The translations under genes were made by a program, and so were the position numbers. Shown here one piece after another: positions 54,664 to 62,319 of a stretch of DNA of 64,000 nucleotides; position 1 is the stretch's first letter, and each line of letters begins with the position of its first letter. The notes below the pieces were generated by a model. The model saw only the letters and a list, made by a program, of their open reading frames with translations. It did not search any database and was not told where the DNA came from. Location of the stretch: the NCBI RefSeq assembly GCF_000223375.1, contig NC_017385.1, forward strand, positions 178,716-242,715, in the 5' to 3' direction. This DNA is from Ketogulonicigenium vulgare WSH-001. GTDB taxonomy: Bacteria; Pseudomonadota; Alphaproteobacteria; Rhodobacterales; Rhodobacteraceae.

Positions 54664-55863
54664 TCAAACGCGCTCAAGCGCGATGGCGATCCCCTGCCCG
54701 ACCCCGATGCACATCATGGATAGGGCATAACGCGCAGCTCCGCCTTGCAGTTCCAGCGCCGCCGTACCGGTGATCCGCGCGCCCGACATGCCGAGCGGGT
54801 GCCCCAGCGCAATCGCGCCGCCATTGGGGTTCACGCGCGGATCATCATCCGCAATCCCCAGATCGCGCAAAGTGGCCAGGCCCTGCGCTGCAAAAGCCTC
54901 GTTCAACTCGATCACCCCGAAATCATCGGCGCTCAAACCCAGCCGCGCCATCAGCTTTTTCGCCGCAGGCGCGGGGCCGAACCCCATGATGCGCGGCAGA
55001 ACGCCCGCCACCGCGCCCCCCATCACTCGCGCAATCGGGGTGAGGCCATGTTTTGCCGCCGCCTCGGCACTCGCCAAAATCAGCGCCGCCGCCCCGTCAT
55101 TGACGCCCGAAGCATTGCCCGCCGTCACCGAGCCGCCCGCAAATATCGGTCGCAGCCCCGCCAAAGCCTCGGGCGATGTCGCGCGCGGATGCTCGTCTTG
55201 GCTTACCACCTTCGGGTCGCCCTTGCGCTGCGGGATCACCACTGCGGTGATCTCGCGCGCCAGCCGCCCATCGCCTTGCGCCCGCGCCGCATTTGCCTGC
55301 GAGCGCAGCGCCATTGCATCTTGATCGGCGCGGGAAATACCGAAATCATCCGCCACATTCTGGCCGGTCTGCGGCATGCTATCGACGCCATACGCCTTTT
55401 CCATCGCCGGGTTCACAAACCGCCAGCCAATGGTGGTGTCATGGATTTCAGCGGCGCGCGAAAAGGCGGTTTCGGCCTTTGGCATCACGAAAGGCGCGCG
55501 CGACATGCTCTCCACGCCGCCCGCGATCATCAGATCGGCCTCGCCCGCCGCAATGGCGCGCGACGCGGCAATGACCGCATCCATGCCCGATCCGCACAGG
55601 CGATTGATCGTCGTCCCCGTGACCTCAACCGGCAACCCCGCCAGCAGCAGCGACATCCGCGCCACATTGCGGTTATCCTCGCCCGCCTGATTGGCACAGC
55701 CAAAGATCACATCATCGACCGCCGCCCAATCGACACCGGGGTTGCGCGCCATCAGCGCCCGCAGCGGCACCGCGCCCAAGTCATCGGGCCGCACCATCGC
55801 CAGCGCACCGCCAAAACGCCCGATCGGCGTACGGATGTAGTCGCAAATATAAACGTCACGCAT
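54664..55863 (-). CDS. pcaF: 3-oxoadipyl-CoA thiolase
   Basis: A 399-residue thiolase that splits 3-oxoadipyl-CoA into succinyl-CoA and acetyl-CoA, the last step of the pathway. Nucleophile Cys90 in NRLCGSGMDAV, His in IALGHPLGMSGAR, and Cys near the end in MCIGVGQG. Starts three bases after the pcaJ stop. The 92-bp gap that follows holds the PcaQ-like box, so pcaIJF may be a separate unit from pcaDCHGBQ or read through. Confidence 0.95.
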   Translation of the reverse strand: MRDVYICDYIRTPIGRFGGALAMVRPDDLGAVPLRALMARNPGVDWAAVDDVIFGCANQAGEDNRNVARMSLLLAGLPVEVTGTTINRLCGSGMDAVIAASRAIAAGEADLMIAGGVESMSRAPFVMPKAETAFSRAAEIHDTTIGWRFVNPAMEKAYGVDSMPQTGQNVADDFGISRADQDAMALRSQANAARAQGDGRLAREITAVVIPQRKGDPKVVSQDEHPRATSPEALAGLRPIFAGGSVTAGNASGVNDGAAALILASAEAAAKHGLTPIARVMGGAVAGVLPRIMGFGPAPAAKKLMARLGLSADDFGVIELNEAFAAQGLATLRDLGIADDDPRVNPNGGAIALGHPLGMSGARITGTAALELQGGAARYALSMMCIGVGQGIAIALERV

Positions 55864-55866
55864 GGC

Positions 55867-56532
55867 TCAAACCTCTGGCACAATCAGATCGGCAACTTCG
55901 CCCACGACATGCAAAGTCGCGCCGGTCACCGCCTGCAATTCATCAAACGACATCCCCGCCAGCTTCTCGCGCAGCACGAACCGCCCGCCCTCGATATCAA
56001 TCACCGCAAGCGAGGTATAAACCCGCGTCACGCACCCTACCCCGGTCAGCGGCAGCGCGCAGCGTTCCAGCAGTTTCGGCCGCCCGTCCTTGGTCACGTG
56101 ATCGGTGATCACCGCGACGCGTTTGGCGCCATGTACCAGATCCATCGCGCCGCCGACCGCTGGCACACCCTTTGGCCCGGTCGACCAATTCGCCAGATCG
56201 CCATTTTCCGCGACCTCATAAGCCCCCAGAATCGCCACATCCAAATGCCCGCCGCGCACCATCGCGAAACTATCGGCATGATGGAAAAACGCAGCACCCG
56301 GGTTCAGCGTCACCGCACGCTTGCCCGCATTGATCAGATCCCAATCCTCGGCCCCCGCTGCCGGGCTTTCGCCAAAATTCAGGATGCCATTCTCGGTATG
56401 GAAAATCGCCTGACGGCCCGCAGGCTGGAACTGCGCCACCTTTTCGGGGAATCCGATGCCAAGGTTCACATAAGACCCGTCTTCGATATCCTGCGCCGCG
56501 CGCCACGCGATCTGGTTGTTCGACAGCTTCAT
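55867..56532 (-). CDS. pcaJ: 3-oxoadipate CoA-transferase subunit B
   Basis: A 221-residue beta subunit that transfers CoA from succinyl-CoA to 3-oxoadipate. The catalytic glutamate is Glu47 in HTENGILNFG; the signature YVNLGIGFPE is at 21-30. The start at ATG 56532 gives the N-terminus MKLSNNQIAWRAAQDI and is one base after the pcaI stop. Confidence 0.94.
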   Translation of the reverse strand: MKLSNNQIAWRAAQDIEDGSYVNLGIGFPEKVAQFQPAGRQAIFHTENGILNFGESPAAGAEDWDLINAGKRAVTLNPGAAFFHHADSFAMVRGGHLDVAILGAYEVAENGDLANWSTGPKGVPAVGGAMDLVHGAKRVAVITDHVTKDGRPKLLERCALPLTGVGCVTRVYTSLAVIDIEGGRFVLREKLAGMSFDELQAVTGATLHVVGEVADLIVPEV

Positions 56533-56533
56533 C

Positions 56534-57265
56534 TCAGGCCTCCAGCGGATAGGCGGCATTCGCCCGGTTCAAGTCTTCTTCCTGCGCAGGGTTCGCGACC
56601 TGCACCACGCGCTGCACGAAAATGCCGGGCGTGACGACGGCCTCGGGGTCGATCTGGCCTGCGGGCACCACGGCGCGCGCCTGCACAATGGCAACCCGCG
56701 CCGCCGTGCACATGATCGGCCCGAAATTGCGCGACGTGGCGCGATAGGTCAGGTTGCCCTGCACATCCGCGACCTCGGCCTTGATCAGCGCGTAATCCGC
56801 GCGCAGCCAGCGTTCCTGCACATATGCGCGCCCCTCGAACTCCGCCGTCGGCTTGCCTGCGGCAAGGTCGGTGCCAAAGCTGGTCGGCGTGTAAAACGCC
56901 GGAATTCCCGCGCCGCCCGCGCGGATACGCTCGGCCAAAGTGCCCTGCGGCACCAGCTCCAGCTCAATCTCTCCGGCCAGATATTTCGTCGTGAACACCA
57001 CAGGATCGGCGGATCGCGGGAACGAGCAGATCAGCTTTTTGACCATGCCCGCCTCGATCAAGGCGGCAAGGCCGACATGGCCGTTACCGGCATTGTTATT
57101 CACCACCGTCAAATCCACTGGCGCGCCGGTGGCGTGAAAACGGTCAATCAGCGCATGGATCAGCTCGATCGGCGCCCCCGCGCCGCCAAAGCCGCCAATC
57201 ATCACCACCGCACCGCTTTCGATCCCTGCCACCGCAGCGGCCAGATCCGAAACCTGCTTATCCAT
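56534..57265 (-). CDS. pcaI: 3-oxoadipate CoA-transferase subunit A
   Basis: A 243-residue alpha subunit partnering PcaJ. CoA-transferase family I signature VVMIGGFGGAGAPIELI at about 20-36, and VVNNNAGNGHVGLAALIEAG further on. The start at ATG 57265 gives MDKQVSDLAAAVAGIE. First gene of the pca cluster on the minus strand; the 104-bp region to the divergent pcaR carries a large inverted repeat (57326-57360). Confidence 0.94.
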   Translation of the reverse strand: MDKQVSDLAAAVAGIESGAVVMIGGFGGAGAPIELIHALIDRFHATGAPVDLTVVNNNAGNGHVGLAALIEAGMVKKLICSFPRSADPVVFTTKYLAGEIELELVPQGTLAERIRAGGAGIPAFYTPTSFGTDLAAGKPTAEFEGRAYVQERWLRADYALIKAEVADVQGNLTYRATSRNFGPIMCTAARVAIVQARAVVPAGQIDPEAVVTPGIFVQRVVQVANPAQEEDLNRANAAYPLEA

Positions 57266-57325
57266 CACGATCCTCCCCATTTGCCGCCATCCATAGCCAA
57301 GCGGCCCCCTTTGCGGCAAAGCATT

Positions 57326-57360
57326 TGTGCGTTATACGTGATTTGTTCACTATACGCACA
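57326..57360. promoter_or_regulatory. PcaR (IclR)-type operator between pcaI and pcaR
   Basis: Left arm TGTGCGTTATACGTGA (57326-57341) and right arm TTCACTATACGCACA (57346-57360). The reverse complement of the right arm matches the left except for single-base insertions. It ends 8 bases before the pcaR start, so PcaR binding would affect both its own gene and pcaI. Confidence 0.7.
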
Positions 57361-57368
57361 GGATCACC

Positions 57369-58109
57369 ATGCGCGACACGATGGGCAGCCTCGCCAAAGG
57401 ACTAACCGTGATCGAGGCCTTCAGCGCCGATCACCCCCGCCTCTCGATCACCGAGGCCGCAGCCCGCACCGGCCTTGACCGCGCCACCGCCCGGCGCTGC
57501 CTGCTGACGCTGGTCGAAAGCGGTTATGCGACGCATGACGGCAAATTCTTTACCCTGACCCCGCGCGTGCTGCGCCTTGGTGTCGCATGTCTGGCAACGA
57601 TGCCGCTGCCGCAGATCGTGCAGCCCTATCTGGACCGGATGACTGATGCGATTGGCGAAAGCTCATCCGTCTCGATCCTTGACGGCGCGGACATCGTCTA
57701 TATCGCCCGCGCCTCGACCCAGAAAGTCATGTCTATCGCGCTGATGCCCGGCTCGCGCCTGCCCGCCTATTGCACGTCGATGGGGCGGGTGCTGCTGGCC
57801 GCGCTGCCCGCAGATCAACGCCCGCCATTGACTGACTTACCGGCCCGCACGCCTTATACACTGACCGATCCTGCCGCTTTGACCGCGGTGCTGGCACAGG
57901 TGCGCGCCGCAGGCTATGCCACCATCGACCAAGAGGTCGAGATCGGCCTGCGGTCCATCGCCCTGCCGCTGATGAATGGGCATGGCCGTGTCGTTGCTGC
58001 CGTCAATATCGGCACAGCCGCCAGCCGTACGACGATGGCTGATCTGACCACCCGCCTGCTGCCCGCGCTCGGCGCCCTTCAGACCGAGCTGCGCGGCCTC
58101 ATCAAATAA
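57369..58109 (+). CDS. pcaR: IclR-family regulator PcaR
   Basis: A 246-residue IclR protein: winged helix (SLAKGLTVIEAFSADHPRLS, then ITEAAARTGLDRATARRCLL) and an effector-binding domain with SSSVSILDGADIVYIARAST and LPAYCTSMGRVLLAALP. It is close in layout to PcaR/PcaU, which respond to beta-ketoadipate or protocatechuate. Divergent from pcaI, over a clear inverted repeat. With PcaQ at the other end of the cluster, two regulators of different families watch the same pathway. Confidence 0.92.
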   Translation: MRDTMGSLAKGLTVIEAFSADHPRLSITEAAARTGLDRATARRCLLTLVESGYATHDGKFFTLTPRVLRLGVACLATMPLPQIVQPYLDRMTDAIGESSSVSILDGADIVYIARASTQKVMSIALMPGSRLPAYCTSMGRVLLAALPADQRPPLTDLPARTPYTLTDPAALTAVLAQVRAAGYATIDQEVEIGLRSIALPLMNGHGRVVAAVNIGTAASRTTMADLTTRLLPALGALQTELRGLIK

Positions 58110-58196
58110 CCAGCCACAATCAAGGGTTGCATCCGCGCGCGGCATTCATTAGCGCTGCGTTTTCACGGGCGATGCTTACCCGTTAAAAAGGCCCAA

Positions 58197-59435
58197 ATGA
58201 TGCAAAATCCTGTCCTCGCCGTCGATTTTGGCACGTCGAACACCGCCGCAGCCGTCTATTCCGGCGGCGCGCCCCGGCGCATCCCGCTTGAGGAGGGGGC
58301 CGATACCCTGCCGACAGCGGTGTTCTTTCCGGTCAATGGCGGGCCGATGCTGATCGGATCAGAAGCGACGCGCGCGCTGATCGACGGGCACGAAGGCCGC
58401 TTTATGCGCGCGCTGAAATCCATTTTGGGCACCGCGCTGTTCCATGAGCAGCGGCTGATCGGCGGCAAGCGCCGCACCCTCGCCAATATCGTCACCGATT
58501 TCCTGATCGCCCTGCGCCAGCGGGCCGAGGCGCGCACTGGCCTGACCTTTACCGCCGTGCTCTCGGGCCGCCCCGTGCATTTTCATTCAGCCGATCCGCT
58601 GCGGGATGCGCGCGCCGAAGATGACCTGCGCGCCTGCTATCACGCCGCCGGTTTCACGCAGGTTGATTTCCTCAATGAACCCGAGGCTGCCGCCCATGCG
58701 GCGCCCGAGGCCGAGGGCCTTGGCCTGATCGTCGATATCGGCGGCGGCACCTCGGACTTCACGGTCTTTCGCCGCAACGGCGCGCAGATTGAAACGCTGG
58801 CCAGCCACGGCATTCGTCTGGGCGGCACGGATTTCGACCAATCCGTCTCGCTGGCGCATGTCATGCCGCTGCTGGGGATGGGCGGCACCTTGAAGCGCGA
58901 CTTTGGCCCCGGACTTTTGCCCGTGCCGCAGGCGATCTATGTCGAACTGGCCACCTGGGCCAAGATCCCCTTCCTCTATACGCCCGAAACCCGCCGCGCG
59001 ATTGCCGATATGCAGCGCCACGCCAGCAACCCCGCCGCCATGGCTCATCTGGCGACCGTCATTCAGGACGAGCTGGGCCATAGCACTGCCTTTGCGGTCG
59101 AGCGCGGCAAGATCGACGCCAATGATGGCCGCGACGGCCGCATCGCCCTTGGCTTTATCGCGCGCGGCCTGACCGCAGGCGTCACCCCCGGCAGCCTGCA
59201 TGTCGCGCTCTCGGATTACGCGCCCCGTATGCAGGCGGCGATGGAAGAAACCCTCGCCCGCGCCGCGGTCAGCGCCGATCAGATCGACCATATCGTCTAT
59301 GTGGGCGGCTCAAGCCTGATGGGTATCGTCACCCAAAGCGCCAGCGCGATCGCGCCTGCGGCCCGCGCGCTGCGGGCCGAGGCCTTTACCGCCGTTGTCG
59401 ACGGCCTTGCCATCGCCAGTGCAAAGGCCGCCTAG
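58197..59435 (+). CDS. Hsp70-family (YegD-like) protein
   Basis: A 412-residue actin-fold ATPase of the Hsp70 superfamily without a substrate-binding C-terminal domain, like E. coli YegD. Phosphate-binding motifs: AVDFGTSNTAAAV at the N-terminus, IVDIGGGTSDFTVF in the middle, and VYVGGSSLMGIV near the end. The start at ATG 58197 has AAGG at good spacing (ATG 58200 is the alternative). Its stop codon overlaps that of the convergent reductase (CTAG). A chaperone-like or regulatory role is assumed for this family but unproven; no functional link to pca is evident. Confidence 0.88.
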   Translation: MMQNPVLAVDFGTSNTAAAVYSGGAPRRIPLEEGADTLPTAVFFPVNGGPMLIGSEATRALIDGHEGRFMRALKSILGTALFHEQRLIGGKRRTLANIVTDFLIALRQRAEARTGLTFTAVLSGRPVHFHSADPLRDARAEDDLRACYHAAGFTQVDFLNEPEAAAHAAPEAEGLGLIVDIGGGTSDFTVFRRNGAQIETLASHGIRLGGTDFDQSVSLAHVMPLLGMGGTLKRDFGPGLLPVPQAIYVELATWAKIPFLYTPETRRAIADMQRHASNPAAMAHLATVIQDELGHSTAFAVERGKIDANDGRDGRIALGFIARGLTAGVTPGSLHVALSDYAPRMQAAMEETLARAAVSADQIDHIVYVGGSSLMGIVTQSASAIAPAARALRAEAFTAVVDGLAIASAKAA

Positions 59436-60406
59436 GCGTTCACATCCACCACGGTGCGGCCCTGCACGCGGCCTTGCAAGACAGCGGCCGCGGTATCGCG
59501 CACCTCATTGAGGCCAATGACGGACACAGCCCTGCCCAGCTTGGCAAGATCCAAATCCCGCGCCAGCCGCGCCCAGGCGGTCTGCCGCACCGCTTTGGGC
59601 GCATTGACGGAATCGATCCCCGACAGGGTGATATTGCGCAAGATGAACGGTGCGACGCTGCCGGGCAGGTCCAAACCTTGGGCCAAACCGCAGGCCGTCA
59701 CCACGCCGCGATAGGCGGTCTGCGCCAGCACATTCGCCAGCGTATGGCTGCCGACGCTATCGACCGCGCCCGCCCAGCGTTCGGGGCCAATCGGCGCGCC
59801 GGGGCTGGAAAGCTCTGCCCGATCAATGACATCCGCCGCCCCCAGCGCGCGCAGATAATCGCCCTGATCGACCCGCCCGGTCGAGGCGATCACCCGATAC
59901 CCAAGGCCGGACAGCAGCGCGATGGCCACCGATCCCACGCCGCCATTCGCGCCGGTTACCAAAATATCGCCGCGATCCGGCGTCAGCCCGCCATGTTCCA
60001 ACGCCAGGACCGACAGCATCGCCGTATAGCCCGCCGTGCCGATCCCCATCGCGTCAAAGGTGGAAATGCTATCGGGCAGCTTCACCAGCCACTCGCTCGG
60101 CACCCGCGCCACCTGCGCATAACCGCCGTGATGCGTCTGGCTCAGACCCCAACCGTTCAGCACCACGCGATCCCCGATCTGGAAATCGGCGCTGCCCGAG
60201 GCCTCGACCACGCCCGCAAAATCAATGCTCGCGATCAGAGGAAAGCGCTGGATAATCCGCCCGCCCCCCAGCGCCAGCGCGTCTTTGTAATTCACCGTCG
60301 AATAGTCGATCCGCACGGTGACATCACCCGCCATCAGATCGTCCGCGTCAAAATCCACGACCGCAGCGTGATCGGCGGCTGTCGCAAGCAAAGCTTTGAA
60401 TTGCAT
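59432..60406 (-). CDS. AcuI/YhdH-type quinone-oxidoreductase family enzyme (acrylyl-CoA reductase-like)
   Basis: A 324-residue medium-chain reductase without zinc ligands. NADPH-binding TGANGGVGSVAIALLSGLGY, N-terminal MQFKALLATAADHAAVVDFD, and NYKDALALGG are characteristic of YhdH/AcuI. AcuI reduces acrylyl-CoA to propionyl-CoA in DMSP and acrylate metabolism, but YhdH-type members also act on other activated alkenes and as general detoxifiers, so I leave the symbol blank. Follows the SDR gene by 10 bp in a TetR-linked operon. Confidence 0.88.
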   Translation of the reverse strand: MQFKALLATAADHAAVVDFDADDLMAGDVTVRIDYSTVNYKDALALGGGRIIQRFPLIASIDFAGVVEASGSADFQIGDRVVLNGWGLSQTHHGGYAQVARVPSEWLVKLPDSISTFDAMGIGTAGYTAMLSVLALEHGGLTPDRGDILVTGANGGVGSVAIALLSGLGYRVIASTGRVDQGDYLRALGAADVIDRAELSSPGAPIGPERWAGAVDSVGSHTLANVLAQTAYRGVVTACGLAQGLDLPGSVAPFILRNITLSGIDSVNAPKAVRQTAWARLARDLDLAKLGRAVSVIGLNEVRDTAAAVLQGRVQGRTVVDVNA

Positions 60407-60416
60407 TCCCGTCTCC

Positions 60417-61202
60417 TTAATCTGCGGCAGCATAGCGCGGCGCGGGCGTGATGTTGCCCACATCTTGTAACAGCGCGATGCGCGCGCCCTCGAACGCGGT
60501 CCAGCGATCCAGATCATGCAGATGCGGGATGCTCACCGCCTCGCGCGCGTCAAACCCGGCCAGCGCGGCATCGACCAGATCATCCACCGCCATCATCGGC
60601 GGCAAATGCGCGGGATCAGCACCCGCCCAGATATCGGTGCGCGTCGCCGCAGGCAGCACGGCCTGCACATAAACGCCACTGCCTTGCAGACTGACCTGCA
60701 GCGCCTGCGAAAACGACAGCACAAAACCTTTGGTCGCGCCATAAACCGCCATGCCAAATTCCGGCGACATCCCGACGACCGAGCCGATATTGATCACCGC
60801 CCCCTGCCCCGCTGCCTTTAGCCGTGGCAAGATCGCATGGGTCAGCCGCATCAGGCTGATCGTGTTCAGATTGACCAGATCGGTTGCGACATCAATGTCT
60901 TGGTCGGTGAAGGCGCCCGCAATGCTGGCGCCCGCGTTATTCACCAAAATGCCGATCTGCGCGTCTTGGCGCAGCTTTGCCTCGACCGCGATCTGCCCCT
61001 CGGGCACGGCCAGGTCGGCGACCAACACCTCGACCGCGACACCGGCCTCTGCCCGCAACCGCGCCGCCAGATCCGCCAGTTTCCCCGCAGATCGCGCCAC
61101 CAGCACCAGATCATGGCCGCGATGGGCAAAGCGATCCGCATAGGTCGCCCCAATACCGCTCGAGGCTCCGGTAATCAAAACTTTAGGCAAGCTCATGTTC
61201 AT
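60417..61202 (-). CDS. short-chain dehydrogenase/reductase
   Basis: A 261-residue classical SDR. Cofactor motif TGASSGIGATYA, NNAG, catalytic Ser in INIGSVVG, and Tyr-x3-Lys in VYGATKGFVLS. Either of two ATG codons (61202 or 61196) could start translation; the first is kept. Preceded by a 30-bp inverted repeat (61222-61251) that is probably the TetR operator. Probably reduces a carbonyl or oxidises an alcohol in a small detoxification or catabolic module with the AcuI-type enzyme. Confidence 0.9.
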   Translation of the reverse strand: MNMSLPKVLITGASSGIGATYADRFAHRGHDLVLVARSAGKLADLAARLRAEAGVAVEVLVADLAVPEGQIAVEAKLRQDAQIGILVNNAGASIAGAFTDQDIDVATDLVNLNTISLMRLTHAILPRLKAAGQGAVINIGSVVGMSPEFGMAVYGATKGFVLSFSQALQVSLQGSGVYVQAVLPAATRTDIWAGADPAHLPPMMAVDDLVDAALAGFDAREAVSIPHLHDLDRWTAFEGARIALLQDVGNITPAPRYAAAD

Positions 61203-61221
61203 CTCACGCCTTGTGATTATC

Positions 61222-61251
61222 CATTATAGATTATGATCGTAATCAATAATG
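61222..61251. promoter_or_regulatory. 30-bp TetR-type operator
   Basis: CATTATAGATTATGA (61222-61236) and TCGTAATCAATAATG (61237-61251) are inverted copies matching at 13 of 15 positions. It lies between tetR and the SDR gene. A half-site with the same core (ATCTATAAT, 61841-61849) occurs just upstream of tetR, suggesting autoregulation. Confidence 0.75.
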
Positions 61252-61266
61252 TCAACCACGGCGCGA

Positions 61267-61815
61267 TTATTCCTCCAGCAGCGCCGCGATATTCTGCGCA
61301 AGGATCTGATCGGACAAAGCCCCCTGCCCCGCCGCGCGCGCCAGCACCAGCGCGCCGACCATCTGCGCCAAAACGGCGGCGGCGCGGGCTGGATCACCCA
61401 GCACTGCGGTCAAACCGTCCAAGTAATCCTGAACGCCGGCCTCTGCCGCCGCCTGCAACCCCGCACCGTGCCGCCCCGATTCCGCCGCCAGCGCCGCTAA
61501 TGCGCAGCCCTCGCCCGGCGCATCGCGATGGGCTGGTGACAGATACATCCGCACGATCTGCGCAAACCGCGCGGGGTCATCGGGCGCGGCGGCAGCCAAC
61601 CGCGCCCGGCTCTGCGCCACCGCCGCGCCCATCGCCTCGGCGATCAGCTCTTCCTTTGCGGTGAACTGCTTATAGAACCCGCCATGGGTCATCCCCGCCG
61701 CCTGCATCAGACTGCTGACGCCAACGCCGTCAAAGCCCTTTTCACGAAACAGCTTTGCCGCCGTTTCCACCACATGCTGCCTGTTTTCTGCCGCCTTCTC
61801 GCGTGAGACTTTCAT
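61267..61815 (-). CDS. TetR-family transcriptional regulator
   Basis: A 182-residue TetR protein: N-terminal helix-turn-helix ENRQHVVETAAKLFREKGFD, then GVGVSSLMQAAGMTHGGFYKQF (the GGFYxxF recognition signature of the NemR/AcrR-like group), and a helical ligand domain with GEGCALAALAAES. Such regulators often sense electrophiles through cysteine; the single visible Cys in GEGCALA could do so. Controls the SDR and AcuI-type genes downstream through the 61222-61251 operator. Confidence 0.9.
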   Translation of the reverse strand: MKVSREKAAENRQHVVETAAKLFREKGFDGVGVSSLMQAAGMTHGGFYKQFTAKEELIAEAMGAAVAQSRARLAAAAPDDPARFAQIVRMYLSPAHRDAPGEGCALAALAAESGRHGAGLQAAAEAGVQDYLDGLTAVLGDPARAAAVLAQMVGALVLARAAGQGALSDQILAQNIAALLEE

Positions 61816-61883
61816 GCCGCCCCCTTAGCGCCCATTCATCATCTATAATAGGCGCGCGCGATTCAGATTTACAGGCTCAATAT

Positions 61884-61899
61884 GCGTGTATATGCACGC
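61884..61899. promoter_or_regulatory. inverted repeat before MarR gene
   Basis: GCGTGTATATGCACGC is a 16-bp imperfect palindrome (GCGTG/CACGC arms) that ends 3 bases before the ATG at 61903. It is a likely MarR operator and argues against the upstream ATG at 61882, which would place the site inside the coding region. Confidence 0.5.
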
Positions 61900-61902
61900 T
61901 TC

Positions 61903-62301
61903 ATGTCTGATTGTCATTGCACCACCCTGCGCGCCGCGACACGCCGTATCGGCGCACTCTATGATGGGGCGCTTGCGCCCTTTGGCGTCAGCGGCGCGCA
62001 ATTCGCGCTGCTGCGCCGCGTCCGCGCGCTGGACGGCCCCAGCCTGTCGCAACTGGCGCAGAATCTGGAGCTCGACCGCTCGACCATCAGCCGCAATACC
62101 CGCGTCTTGCAACGTGCGGGGCTGCTACAGCTTGGGCCTTGCGCGCATGACAAACGCGAACAAACCGCCACGCTCACCGCCGCAGGCGCCGCCCTGCTGC
62201 ACGACGCGGCCCCCGTCTGGCAAAGCTGCCAAGATGAAATCGCCACCCGCCTTGGGCCCGCGCGCACGGCGGTGCTGCACGACCTTCTCGACCTTATCTA
62301 A
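61903..62301 (+). CDS. MarR-family transcriptional regulator
   Basis: A 132-residue winged-helix protein: LDGPSLSQLAQNLELDRSTISRN-type recognition region around residues 45-70 and wing GPCAHDKREQTATLT. The start is placed at ATG 61903 (MSDCHC...), downstream of a palindrome; an alternative ATG at 61882 adds seven residues. The two N-terminal Cys (DCHC) and the Cys in the wing could be redox-sensitive, but this is only a suggestion. It precedes an MFS transporter by 18 bp and is probably its repressor. Divergent from the TetR gene. Confidence 0.85.
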   Translation: MSDCHCTTLRAATRRIGALYDGALAPFGVSGAQFALLRRVRALDGPSLSQLAQNLELDRSTISRNTRVLQRAGLLQLGPCAHDKREQTATLTAAGAALLHDAAPVWQSCQDEIATRLGPARTAVLHDLLDLI

Positions 62302-62319
62302 CCCGCCAAAGGACGCCAT

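Noticed and set aside
54745..56634. 629-residue plus-strand open frame opposite pcaF, pcaJ and pcaI
   Set aside because: Shadow frame crossing several conserved genes; Arg/His-rich without motifs.
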